DNA of 64,000 bases from Peromyscus leucopus (GCF_004664715.2 NC_051075.1:89255709-89319708); one strand, 5' to 3'; shown: positions 32,991-43,603, numbered from the stretch's first letter. The notes: generated by a model not told the origin, from the sequence alone. Made by a program: numbers and translations.

Positions 32991-33798
32991 AGCTCAGGGG
33001 CCCTAACTCTCCTGATACTAGACTCCCTCTCCACAGAGGGAAGTAATTTCTAGTTTGCTCTACAAGAAGGAATAAACAATCACACTGCTGTCAGTTTCCT
33101 AGTGTGGAGTTTTCGGGTGATTTTATATCCAGCCGCGCAGCTGTCGACCGAGGCTTAGCTGGGCTGAGCTACCTGCAAACCTTTACAAAACGCCTCCCCA
33201 GGACACTGGCAGAACCTTTTTCTGAAGGAACCTGCATCCTCTATCAAGATTAGAAAAATTCCTCTGCCACCTTTGAACACAGAATGGAGCACAGCGGCAG
33301 GAGCCTGACTCCGCAGCTGCGCGGTGAGAGCGTCTGGAAGCCATCAAGGAAGAAATCCCTTTTAAAGGAGCGGTCTCCCTCGAGATCTCACATCCACGGC
33401 CCTTCTGCCCCTCCACACCTCCTGTCCTCCCCTTATCCAGGGACAGAAGCCACACGGTCCCACTACAGTGCCTTTTCTCCGAGAACACTTGACCTGCCGA
33501 CTCCACAAACACTCTGCATTCAAGTTGTGGAAAATGGAGGTGCAGGAGAGAGGAGTGGCGTCTTTTGAGTTGTTTGTGGTGTGTGGAGGGAAGGCGACCT
33601 GCCTCAGAAAACGCTCCTTTAAGAATGAGAAAGTCTCTTAGGCCACTTAGTGCTTGAAAGACTCAGTAGAAGGGCCGGTATGGAGGGCGCTTGAGGATGC
33701 CACATTCAACAGCTGCCACGGGATGCAAGGTTAGTTCTGTTCTCTAAATCACCCTTCAGAAAACAGGGCTCTATGTTATAGCCATTTCACCAAAAATA
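32991..33798. other. unique stretch, moderately CpG-rich at 33130-33390
   Basis: No transposon is recognised. GCAGCTGTCGACCGAGGC and CCGCAGCTGCGCGGTGAGAG retain CpGs, unusual for this window. Frames of 94 (+) and 109 (-) codons overlap here. Neither shows a domain. Confidence 0.4.
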
Positions 33799-34130
33799 GC
33801 TTTTGTCTCCCTACTACGTGCTAGGCAGTGGTCTGGGAGAAGGGTCAGCTGATTCCTTTTTTTTTTTCCCTGTAAGAAAATAACCATTTGTAGTAGGCAG
33901 ATAGCAACTGTTTCAGACTTTCTAAGTCCTCCATTTTCTGTTACATCTCTGTTCAGCTCTTCGCAAATCAATCAAAGCGACCATAGATAATACCTAATGA
34001 TGGGCCTGGCTGTGTTCTAATAAAACTTTATAAATCCAACACACAAGCAGTGGCTTTTGACCTCTACTCTAGGCACTGGCCATAGAGAGTTGACCAAGCA
34101 ACACTCCTGTCTTTAAGGAACATGGTTAAG
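33799..34130 (+). mobile_element. L2 3' end, discontinuous
   Basis: CCCTACTACGTGCTAGGCAG, TGGTCTGGGAGAAGG at the left, and TCTAGGCACTGGCCATAGAG, CCTGTCTTTAAGGAACATGG at the right, match successive parts of L2 3' ends. About 220 bp of other DNA lies between, so these may be one interrupted element or two. Confidence 0.5.
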
Positions 34131-34159
34131 GTAGGTGCTACTTTAAAATCAAGTTCTAA

Positions 34160-34345
34160 GGGCTGATGAGATGCCTTAGTGAATGAGGGCGCTTGCCACT
34201 AGCTGTAATGGCTCGAATTTGATCTCTGGGACCCACATGATTGGAGGAAAGGACTAACTTCTGCAAGTTGCCCTCTGGACCCCCCCCCCCCCCCCCCCGT
34301 TTTAAAAATGTAATAAAAGTAAAATAAAAGAAAAATAAAATCTGA
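34160..34345 (+). mobile_element. B3-type SINE with poly-C
   Basis: GGGCTGATGAGATGCCTTAGTG, GGGCGCTTGCCACTAGC, TTGATCTCTGGGACCCAC, then a 19-C homopolymer at 34280-34298 in place of the usual CA-rich tail, followed by AATAAAAGTAAAATAAAAG. Confidence 0.85.
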
Positions 34346-34414
34346 ATGTCTACTCTGATTTTGTGTCTTTCAATAAATGAGTCAATAACAGACTTAAACA
34401 TGGATTGAAGAGGC

Positions 34415-34825
34415 TGTGTTGCTTTATGTCAACTTGACACAAACTAACATCATCTGAGAGGAGGGAAACTCAATTGAGAAAATGCCTCTGTAAGATTGGG
34501 TTGGAGGCAAGCCTGTAGGACATTTTCTTAATTTATGATTGGGAGGACCCAGCCCATTGTGAGTGGTGTTTCCCTGGGCTAGTGGCCCTGGGTTCTATAA
34601 GAAAGCAGGCTGAGCAAGCCATGGGGAGCAAGCCAGTAAGCAGCGCCCCTCCATGGCCTCTGCATCAGCTCCTGCCTCCAGGTTCCTGCTCTGTTTGAGT
34701 TCCTGTCCTGACTTCCTTCAGTGATGGACATGGATATGGAAGCATAAGCCAAATAAACCCTTTCCTCCTCAAGTTGCTTTTGGTCATAGTGTTTCATCAC
34801 AGCAATAGCAACCCTAACTAAGACA
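34415..34825 (+). mobile_element. solo LTR, MaLR-like, with perfect 5-bp TSD
   Basis: It runs TGTGTTGCTTTATGTCAAC … CAACCCTAACTAAGACA, with GGCTGAGCAAGCCATGGGG and CCAAATAAACCCTTTCC (polyadenylation-type hexamer) inside. A perfect GAGGC duplication lies at 34410-34414 and 34826-34830. TG…CA ends plus a 5-bp TSD support a class III/MaLR LTR. Same family as 3468-3815 and 53312-53738. Subfamily name uncertain. Confidence 0.85.
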
Positions 34826-35096
34826 GAGGCATAGATTGAAAAGGCTCCCTCTAGGTTTTGCCGTTAAGCATGTTTGCAGTATATTTGCTTACTTCATTTA
34901 TCCCGAGCCCAATAAGAAGAATTGCAGGGGAGAAACATGATCAAAATGTATTGTATGAAAATTTTAATAAAAAGGAGAGGAATTTCTGACTAAATTCTTT
35001 TAATTTAAAGGAGATCAGCCTGTTTAGGGTGGTATGGACATAGACAGTTGGTATAATATAAATATGTATGCAGATGAAATAAAATGTCATTGCCAT

Positions 35097-35231
35097 TTTT
35101 TTTTTTTTGTTGTTTGTTTGAGAAAGCATCTTACTATCTAGCCCTGGCTGGCCTATAACTCACAGAGATCCTCCTGTATCTGTCTTCTGAGTACTGGGGT
35201 TACAGGCACGTACTGCTCACTATGCTTGGTC
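35097..35231 (-). mobile_element. B1 SINE
   Basis: T-run, GAGAAAGCATCTTACTATC, AGCCCTGGCTGGCCTATAAC, GAGTACTGGGGTTACAGGC. Reverse orientation. Confidence 0.88.
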
Positions 35232-35699
35232 TGAAGTATCATCACTTCAAGTAGAAAACTGATTGCTTCATTCATAGGCTAGAAGCTTTATATTCAAGTT
35301 GACCACACTGCTTTCTGGAGACCGTCTCTTCGGGAAAATGGGCAGCTGTCTTCCACTGTGTTGTCATTTCTTTCTGGTACGTCCACGACTTTCAGCAAAC
35401 ATCTGTATAAGACTGTATGTTGGGAAATTAAAGGAGGACCAGTACTACATTCTTAGGTGGGAGGCATTAAGTGGTTCAGTCAACCTGCACCAAAGCATGG
35501 AGAAGTGATCCAGATCTGGACACATGGCAGCCAAGCTGACCCCTAGTTACAAACACACCTCTTAGGTGTTCCAGAGGTGCCTGGAGAGGGCAGCCTGGCC
35601 AAAGGTTAGACTTGTCAGGAATAAAGTGAAAGAATCACTCCCAGCACTGCTGCTCAGGTTGTAGAGGAGAGGGAAGTCCCTTGGTTATGGAACTGAAGA
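35232..35699. other. unique non-coding DNA
   Basis: No recognised features. A 69-codon plus frame lacks a domain. Confidence 0.4.
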
Positions 35700-35965
35700 C
35701 CCCTGGGCAGTACATTTATGAGGACCTGCTCTGTGCCTGGTGTAGAGTTGGGTTTGGGGATGCAAAGCCATTCTCCATCCTCATGAGAGTCACAGCATCA
35801 CATGATAGATTGGTTCAGTGGCATCTTGGGACACATGACAAGTGACAGAGGTGTGTACATGACATCATTTGAGTGGAGGGTACCTAAATCTGTCTGAGAA
35901 GGTAGGGAGAAACCAGAAATAGTCCCAGGAGGAGGCAATACTCAAGCTGAGTCTTAAAGGACGAC
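35700..35965 (+). mobile_element. L2 3' end
   Basis: TTATGAGGACCTGCTCTGTGCC, TGGTGTAGAGTTGGGTTTGG, GGATGCAAAGCCATTCTCC, and at the right CAAGCTGAGTCTTAAAGGACG. All follow the L2 3' end order. Confidence 0.7.
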
Positions 35966-35967
35966 CA

Positions 35968-36188
35968 GGGGAGGGCTGGAGACAGCTGGCTCAGTTGGTA
36001 AAAAGTTTACCTTGTGAACGAACATAAGGACTTGAGCTGATTCCCGGAGCCCACATAAAAAAATCTGGGCAAGGTGGAGCATGCTTGTAATTCCAGAGGT
36101 AAGGGAGCAGAGGCAGGTGGATTGCTGGGGTTTCATTGGATAGCTGTCTTGGCCTGCTTAGTGAGTCCCAGGCCAGTGAGAGAATGTC

Positions 36189-36225
<37 letters not shown>

Positions 36226-36330
36226 AACAAAAAACAAGGTGTACGGCACTTGAGGAATGACGCCTTAAATTGATCTCTGGCCTCCACCTTCATTCCCCAC
36301 CCTCTCAAGAACAAACAGCTACAATGGAGA
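35968..36330 (+). mobile_element. B4-type composite SINE interrupted by (CAA)n
   Basis: GAGGGCTGGAGACAGCTGGC, CATAAGGACTTGAGCTG, GTGGAGCATGCTTGTAATTCC, then (CAA)12 at 36191-36226 where the family has an internal A-run, then TGATCTCTGGCCTCCACC. Confidence 0.75.
36191..36226. repeat. (CAA)12 microsatellite
   Basis: Uninterrupted ACA/CAA triplets expanded from the internal A-rich part of the B4-type SINE. Confidence 0.96.
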
Positions 36331-36673
36331 AATAAATTTTAGGCCAAAACAAGAATGGAAGTAAACCCAGAAGTATGAAGGAGCATGGCTTTAGGGGAAG
36401 TCACGTAGCTTAGGCAGAGACCTTGTTGGGATTGAGGCTTAAGGTAGGGACTGGATGTAGAAGAAGGCAAGTTTATATGACACACTAACATCTGGAGTTT
36501 ATATACATAGCGAGGCATTAATTTAAAGGTTGTATGTCAAGGAGTTGCATCATCAATGAGTCCTTTAAAAACAAGTTATTCTAGGTGAACCTGAAGGATC
36601 CCTTAGGTTGGATTATGCAGAAGTAGAGCCTGAGATGGGGATATTTTTGTGTAAGTCATTGAAGGAATGCTAC
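36331..36673. other. unique non-coding DNA
   Basis: No recognised features. Confidence 0.35.
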
Positions 36674-37058
36674 TGTCTCAGTTAGGGTTTTATTGCTATG
36701 AAGAGATACCATGACTACAGCAACTCTTATAAAGGAAAAACATTTAATTGGGGCTGGCTTATGGTTTTAGAGGTTTAGTTCATTATCTTCATGGTGGGAA
36801 ACACAGCAGCATGTACGCAGACGTGGTGCTGGAGAAGGGGTTGAGAGTTCTACATCTTGATCCATAGGCAACAGAAAGTGAATGGTATCCCATACTGGAT
36901 GTAGCTTGAGCATATAAGAGACCTCAAAGCCCACTCCCACAGTGACACACTTCCTCCAACAATAGTGCCACACTTCCTAATAGTGCCATTCCCTATAGGC
37001 CAAGCATTCAAACACCTAAGTCTGGTGGTGGTGGGGCATACCTATTCAAACCACCACA
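36674..37058 (-). mobile_element. MaLR solo LTR (MT-like)
   Basis: Reverse orientation: TGTCTCAGTTAGGGTTTTATTG, AAGAGATACCATGACTACAG, AACATTTAATTGGGGCTGGC, TGACACACTTCCTCCAAC, ending ATTCAAACCACCACA. 5-bp TSD GCTAC/CCTAC (four of five match). Confidence 0.9.
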
Positions 37059-37077
37059 CCTACCAAGGAGAAATATT

Positions 37078-37094
37078 ATAAAAGTTTATTTTTA

Positions 37095-37136
<42 letters not shown>

Positions 37137-37311
37137 CGCGTGCGCGCGCATGCAACTGTGGGTATCAGTAGAGGCCAGAAGAGGGTGTTGAACTTCTTGG
37201 AGCTAGAGTGACAGGTGCTTGTAATCTGCTCAGTTGTGTGCTGAGAGCTGAACTCAGGTAGGTCCTCTGGAAGAGCAGCAAGTGCTCTACTGAGCCATCT
37301 TTCCAGCTCCA
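37078..37311 (-). mobile_element. B3A/B2-type SINE with TG/CG tail
   Basis: TAGAGGCCAGAAGAGGGTG, GAGCTGAACTCAGGTAGGTCC, GAGCAGCAAGTGCTCTAC, GAGCCATCTTTCCAGCTCC. The tail is a Z-DNA-prone alternating tract at 37097-37154. Confidence 0.92.
37097..37154. repeat. alternating (TG)n-(CG)-rich tract
   Basis: 58 bp of strict pyrimidine-purine alternation, moving from TG units to TGCGTGCGCGTGCGCGCGCA. A strong sequence match to a Z-DNA-forming tract. Confidence 0.95.
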
Positions 37312-38272
37312 AGATGGAAATCTTCTGAGGGAAGTTGGACAGAGGAAGGAGCTTTGGACAGATATGGTGCAAAGAGGAGACCAGCTTCAGCTTGGGGCCG
37401 TGGAGACCCCTGGAATGTTAGTGTCACTACAGGGCTAGGTGGCATCACAGGAATTTTCAGGTTAGGCTGCTCCACCAGTCATGACAGTCTCCTAGGGGGA
37501 AAAAAACCATAGGTACAGGTTACTCACAGCTACAACTCTTATCATCTGGGAGGATAATTCTTCAGCTAGCCAGCAGTATCGGGGATCCAATAGTGCTAGC
37601 TATAGAACAGAAGTCAAAAGGTCAGCCTGCCAGAAAGAGAGCAAGAAGGAGTTTGCCATCAAAGTATGAAGTGTGGCTTGGAGCAAGGAGTGGGTTGGTT
37701 GAAGAGCTGCCTATGAGGTAGACCAGTTGGACATGATGGTGGTTAAGGTAAGGACTTCTTGTCCACAGGGGTTGGAACTTGGGTGCGTTGCTTATTGTCA
37801 GGGTACAATTCTTTGACTTAGGGATCCAAGAATGTGGTTGAGTTTAAAGTGAAGGCTTCCTTACCATTTCAGGAAATGCTGGTGAGGGAACTGGAGGAAG
37901 TGTAGCACCATGGACGTCATGGTTCTGGGTGCCTCTATTCTCAGACTGAACTTTCATCTGGAGCTCTTGCTTCTCATGTCTTCCTCTCTGGGCCTGATAG
38001 GTAGTATCTCAAAACATGGCTGGGTACACAGACCTCCTCTCCCTAGCACTTGTGTGTGAATGGGAGAAAGATGCTCACTGCCCATCCTCAACAAGGGTAG
38101 AACAGTACATTTATCTACACAGCCCTAGTTGTCTCACCCCCAGGGATAGGAGATCTAGAAAATTTCTTAGGGATCCTGAGGAGAATTTTCTCCTCCATCA
38201 AGTGTCCCTTGATAATCAAATGCATATAAGACAAAAGCGCTTGGGGCTCGGATTTTTACTTTCATTCTTTAC
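37312..38272. other. unique non-coding DNA
   Basis: About 960 bp with no recognised repeat or coding potential. Confidence 0.4.
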
Positions 38273-38274
38273 CA

Positions 38275-38450
38275 TTATTTTTTGAAACAAAGTTTTATGT
38301 AGCTTGAGATTACTGAACTTGCTGTAGCTGAGGATGGCCTTGAACTCCCAATTTTTCAGCCTCCACTTCCCAAGTGATGTGTGCTACTGTGCCCAGTTTA
38401 TGTGGTGTTATGATACAACCCAGGGATTTGTGCATATCCCCCAGTCCCTC
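38275..38450 (-). mobile_element. ID_B1 (B4-family) SINE
   Basis: TTTTGAAACAAAGTTTTATG, GCTGAGGATGGCCTTGAACTC, TGTGCTACTGTGCCCAG, then a decayed ID head CAACCCAGGGATTTGTG. Reverse. Confidence 0.75.
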
Positions 38451-40479
38451 TGTGTCTCCATTTTTTAAAATTTATTTATCAGGTAAATATGGATGTGGGG
38501 GAAAGGAAAGCTCTGATGATATCCCACATTCGGGCTATGGAGAGTTAGGCTTTAACTAAAAAATCTTGCTTTGTTTTTCTGGTGGACTGTCCTGGGATGC
38601 CCACCTAAGTGCCTTTAACTTCTAATGGGGTAACTAAGGCTCCTGTAGCGATGTGTGTGGAAACATGTACTGGGTATGTTAAGTATTCCGCAGCTCCACC
38701 TCTGGCAGCAGACAGATGGTGATTTATCCTGGGTTCTGTTGACATGCCCTGATGAAGTGCTCTGTCACAGAGCTGCTTTGGCAGGCCTACTACTTCCTCC
38801 TCTGTGGAGCAGCTGCCTTCCCTCTGACATTCTTGAGCTACCTTGCTCCAGTGAGCATAACTGGAATGCCCTTACAAAGGGTTTTGTTTTGGTATGCTTT
38901 ATAAGTAATAAAAGCTGGCGGTTTCAAGTGATAAAGGTTGGCCAAATCCTCGTGTTAAGACTCATAGTAGCTTCCAAAAAGTCTCTTTTCTCTTTTTGGT
39001 CACTCCTTCTCTAATTGTCACCCCAGGTGGCCACTAAGCTGCTTCCTGGTGCTATATTTGTTTTTTCACCTTCTCTAGAATTAAAACTGACAAAATAGTA
39101 ATGTGACGAATTATCTGTGAAGTTCATTAAAACATTAATTTGATTAATCATAAAATCTGCCAATACGCAAGGGTGTCAGGTGGGTTGAGTGTTCTAGAAA
39201 CAAGCAGAGACACCATTCAGTAGAACTCACCCTTTGGGTGGCAGGGGAACCACTCTTCCCGTACTGTGACATCAAGTAGCCAATTTGAGTTGTCTTCAGG
39301 ATATTTTAGGTCAGGTGTATTAGGTTGTTTGAATCGTAGTGACTCTTTGCGGACCTTGAGATTCTGCTGGTTAAGCTTATTTACACAGTGAAAGTTGCTG
39401 CAATATATCATTGATTCTTGTTATTAAACAAATCCACACGCTGGAGATGAAAATATAGCCAGGTATGGCTGGAGTCAGGAGAGTTAGACCATGTCTGCGA
39501 AACATCTGCCTGGATGTGGTGACCGAATGCTCTTCATTTACCTCTTCTCCCGCTCTGTGGTTGCTTCCTTGTTATCCAACTCATTTCTTCTCTCTGTGCT
39601 CATGTCCCCACCACCCTGTGTGTTTGTGTGTGGGGATGTGTGTGACCCAATAAGTTTAACTGGAGGTGCTTGTATGAGTATGGGTGGGAGGTTATTTACA
39701 GGAGCGTGGGCAACTGACGGGTGCCTTTACCACTGAAGAACATGCCTCATCCTCCCTACTAATTATGACCTGCCAATGGTTTCTCAGGGAGGGTGGGTCC
39801 CGGGTCCTGGGTCCCGGGTCCCTCCCCCCACCTATGATAGACTGTTGATAGATCCAGCCCTCTTCCGGGCTTTTGCAGGTAACTACAGCTGCTGTGAGTT
39901 CCAGAGTGAAACAGCTTCCTATGTTCGGAAGATGGTGCTCCCCAGCACTCCAGCCCTTCCTCCAGCTCTTCCTGCCCCACGCAAGCAGTGCTCCTTGAAC
40001 CTTGGAGGAGAATGCTCATTTATTTCTAAGTCTGTTATCCATGGCGTGGGGTGTGTGAACTTGACAGCTTGGGTGGGGAGAAAGGAAATGCTCTGGGAAG
40101 GTGGCCTAATCTGGGCTTTCGTTTCTTTCTCTCTAAGACTCCTGTGTCCCCTTTGCTTTTTCACTCTAGGGCTGCACTTCTGCCCGGTCTGAGCCCTGGT
40201 GATAGACTATCCAGGGGAGTTTAGATCCTAGCAGTCTTTTAACCTTTGGAGAACAGAGAAAAATCACCTCTGTTTTAACCTACTTAGATCAGATGAAAAG
40301 GAATGTGTTCGTGCGAGTCTGCTGGAGGTGGGAAGGGAGGGGCAGAAAGGATTGATTTGTTTTTTGTGAGCGAGGCTTTGGACTGGGTGTGTTCCTATGA
40401 TTTTTATAACTAAGAAAAATCTCTATACCAACACTGTGAAGGCAGCTAATACTTTCTGAAAATCAAACATTGCACTGGG
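38451..40479. other. long unique stretch with G-rich tandem motif
   Basis: About 2 kb with no confident transposon. The block at about 39060-39200 (AAACATTAATTTGATTAATC) looks conserved. The G-quadruplex motif is at 39787-39804. A 138-codon plus frame (39776-40192) has no recognisable domain. Confidence 0.45.
39787..39822 (+). repeat. G-quadruplex motif fused to 14-bp tandem repeat
   Basis: GGGAGGGTGGGTCCCGGG satisfies a four-run G-quadruplex pattern. The 14-bp unit GGGTCCCGGGTCC(T/C) occurs twice, at 39795-39808 and 39809-39822. Confidence 0.9.
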
Positions 40480-40575
40480 GTTAACTGCCTTTTTCTTTCA
40501 TCCTTCCTTCCTTCCTCCTCTCCCTCCTCCCTCCTCATTCCCTCTCTTCTTCCTTCTCTCCCCCCATCTCTTTCT
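40480..40575. repeat. CT-rich pyrimidine tract
   Basis: (TTCC)n, then CTCC/TCTC units, almost all pyrimidine on the plus strand. It forms the tail of the adjoining reverse SINE. Confidence 0.9.
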
Positions 40576-40784
40576 TTCTTTAGACAGAGACTCAGGCTGA
40601 CCTTGGATTTGTTATATTGATGATTTTAGGACGACTCTAAACGTCTGATTTTCCTGGCTCTACCTCCTTAGTTCTGAGATTACAGGTGTGTACTACCATG
40701 CCTGATTTATATGGTGCTGGGAATCTAACTCAGGCTTTGTGCGTGCTAGGTGAGCAGTCTACCAACCGAGCCACACCCCTAATT
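40576..40784 (-). mobile_element. ID_B1 (B4-family) SINE
   Basis: AGACAGAGACTCAGGCTGACC, GAGATTACAGGTGTGTACTACC, GGTGCTGGGAATCTAACTC, GTGCTAGGTGAGCAGTCTACC. Reverse, near full length. Confidence 0.82.
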
Positions 40785-40804
40785 CCTTAGTTGCTTTTTT
40801 TTTT

Positions 40805-40876
40805 CCCCAGATGAGGGAAGGAAGGCTCAGAAAAGCTGAGTGACTGCCTGAGGTCACAGCGTCAGTGATGGCTGAT
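40805..40876 (-). mobile_element. MIR relic
   Basis: AGATGAGGGAAGGAAGGCTC, AAAGCTGAGTGACTGCCTG, AGGTCACAGCGTCAG is the reverse complement of the MIR core. Confidence 0.75.
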
Positions 40877-41877
40877 TGATTTCTCTTAGCGGATCTTGGG
40901 AAGACAGACCCTGTTTGGAAGGCTAGCAGTACAATGGGCCACATCGTGTCAGCATTTCCAATTAAAGCATTTTAGAATGGGGATGGGCAAGCTGCCTGCC
41001 TGGGAGTTTGTGTGACCACACACAGCTTCAGTATGAGAAGATGCTCATGTCTCCTCCATCGTTGGGCCCCAATAGGCTGTTTCTGCTTCTTGTTACCTCG
41101 GCTTCTGTCTCATTCCCTCTCCCAGGACCCATGGATTTGGGGGTGAGTGAGGTGGGTTTCCAGTCTCACCACTTGACGAGGCTGAGTCTCACTGGACACA
41201 TAGTGCTCCTGGGACACAGCAGAACCCTGCCTTTATCCTGCTACAGGGCCACCGAAAGGTCCTGTTATTACTAGGCTCTCCAGAGCTCAGGCTCTGATTT
41301 AGGCAAATCGATTCACATTGTCTGGGGTGCTCAGGCTTTACCTGAACTACTGATTGCACTCTGTGCACTCACTCCATTTCAATAAAAGCAACATGGGTCA
41401 TCTGAACACTGAACCATTTACTACCTTTGTGCCCTTGGATTTCAGATCCAGGGTAACTGGATCCACATGGTCATTCATGTAAGGGTTCCTTACTAATCTG
41501 GATCTCTGTCTGGTCCTCTCCCAAACTCATGAAGCTTGTTTGGTTGCACAATCCATCTTACCTGTGGCTTGGGGACTCTAACAAAGCAAGACTGAAGCTG
41601 GGCAGGCTGGAAAGCCTGTGCCTTGACCGTCACCTGCTTTTCAAGTATGACAGAGCTTGCAGGGAGGCCATAGGTGTGACAGCCTGCAGAGACCCAGAGG
41701 CTGGTCCTGCTCTCCCTTAACTGCTGCACTCTTGCATGGCTCCAGGGATTGACCTGACTGGGATGGCGAGAGAGGGAAGAAAGGCTGAACACACAGAAAA
41801 GGCTGGGATTGGGTGGTCTGGGCTCTCTGAGGGAGAAGCCTCAGCACCAAGGCCAGTTAGGTTATTTATTCTAAACA
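40877..41877. other. unique non-coding DNA
   Basis: About 1 kb with no recognised repeat. Frames of up to 99 codons on both strands show no domain. Confidence 0.4.
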
Positions 41878-41970
41878 GTTGAACAGGGAGGCAGGGTTAT
41901 TGCATGCAGCTGAACAAGGAGGTGGAGTTATCATATACAGATAGACAAGGAGGCAGGTTTGTTATATATA
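41878..41970. repeat. 3 x 31-bp minisatellite
   Basis: Three adjacent 31-bp units at 41878-41908, 41909-41939 and 41940-41970. Each has a conserved GAACA(A/G)GGAGG or GACAAGGAGG core and an AT-rich 3' half (TTATTGCATGCA, TTATCATATACA, TGTTATATATA). Units differ at about a third of positions. Confidence 0.85.
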
Positions 41971-42189
41971 TAATTCTTGGTAGGAGCGGTCTCTGTGGTG
42001 GATTAGTCTTCAAGCCATCAACACACAGGGGGTGAAAGCTATGGTGTATATCTTCTGCAAACACTGTCAACGTCTACATGTGAGCCCAGAGGGAAGGTTT
42101 TGGCATTTGCTGTGAGTATAAGGCATTGGGGTCAGTGACATGGCCATGCTCATGCCAACACACATTCGCTCAGGGTTTCACTTACTCAC

Positions 42190-42513
42190 TGTGGTAGTTT
42201 GAATATAATTGGCCCCCATAATCTCATAGGGAGTGGCACTATTAGGAGGTGTGGCTTTGCTGGAGTAGATATGGCCTTGTTGGAGGAACTATGTCTTTTA
42301 GGGGGTGGGCTTTGAGGTCTCAGTGCTTGAGTCTTACTTGCTGTTGCCTTCTGATTACGATGTAGCCAGCATCATGTCTGCCGCCATGTCGTCATGTTCC
42401 CCGCCATGATGATAATGGACTAAACCTCTGAAACTGTAAGCTGTCACCTTAATTAAATGTTTTCCTTTATAAGAGTTGCTGTGTCTCTTCACAGCAATAT
42501 AAACCCTAAGACA
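42190..42513 (+). mobile_element. MaLR solo LTR (ORR1-like)
   Basis: TGTGGTAGTTTGAATATAATTG, ATCTCATAGGGAGTGGCAC, TATTAGGAGGTGTGGC, TGATGATAATGGACTAAACC, TTAATTAAATGTTTTCC, ending CCCTAAGACA. TSD CTCAC/CTCCC (four of five). Confidence 0.92.
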
Positions 42514-43603
42514 CTCCCTATATGTGACATAGAGGTTGGGTAGAGAGAAGGAGAAGGCTCTAAGCAGTAGCATATATATCATGGCTTCCAGATGCTAGGC
42601 CAATCATGCTGGCTTGCTCTCATTGTATTGATTTCTTTTGCCTTGTAGTTTAGAAATATATATCACCGGGCGAGTGGAGGCTTCTCTGGTATTCTCTGGG
42701 GGCAGCCACTCTTCCGATAGACTCATACTCTCCTCCATGATAGGTCTGTGTTCATGCTAGGAGATTTGGGACCTGGGTGAGGGAGAGAAAAACAAGATGG
42801 CAAGAATGCAGAATTTTAGGAGCACCCATCTCGAGCAGGTGCAAGAATAGGGTCAGTGGTTGCATGGCCCCCGGGATGATCTCTTCCTTATATTTTGTAC
42901 TCCAGGTCCTTCCCCTGCCTCTCCCTTCTCCTGGCGTTGCTAGGAATTTATAAATCATAGAAATGGCCCTCTGAAAAGGCACACATTTCATTAAGACAGG
43001 GAGAAAGCCCACAGCACTTTAGCTCGCTGACAAAGCTGGCCTGTTTCTGTTGTCCCTGGTATGGAAAATAAACCCTAATCATCTGCTCGGGTCCCATTGG
43101 AACGTATTAGTTCTCCTGAGGGATGTGTCAGCAGGTACAACCCACATGCCAGGGACCGGGGAGGCAGCAGCGACGAGGCTAATTTGAAAATACTTCTGTG
43201 GCACTTAGCAGGGTGTGATTTTAATTCATTTTTTGTCCCTTGATAATCATAAAGTGCTCTCAGGCTGTGAATATCCATTTTGACCAGCATGCTCATACCT
43301 CATCTGGGGATGGCATTTAATGGCGTGGCGATGATGGGGTCCACGGGGGAATTGTGTAAGGGTACAGGCGTTTGCTTCATGGAGAGAAACACCATTGATA
43401 CTAATTCACATGGCTATTTCATACAAAGACTTGTAGACCCAAATAACTACTAATGTGAGAATATTGTTTGTACACGCAAATTGAGCTAATATCTGCATGA
43501 TGTTTTGAGTTTGGCCAAAGTTTGACTCACATGATGTAGTAGCTACTTTCCTAATTTCTGTGATGAAATGTCTGACAAAAAGCAACTTAATGGGGTGGGA
43601 GGG
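42514..43603. other. unique stretch, strong conserved-element candidate 43010-43330
   Basis: No transposon is recognised. GAGGCTAATTTGAAAATAC, GATTTTAATTCATTTTTTG and TTGATAATCATAAAGTGC give an enhancer-like, repeat-free block. Confidence 0.45.

Noticed and set aside
39776..40192. 138-codon plus frame over the G-quadruplex repeat
   Set aside because: It begins in the GGGTCCC repeat and has no recognisable domain.
41878..41970. CRISPR-like array
   Set aside because: Units are contiguous with no spacers, only three copies, and the host is a mammal.
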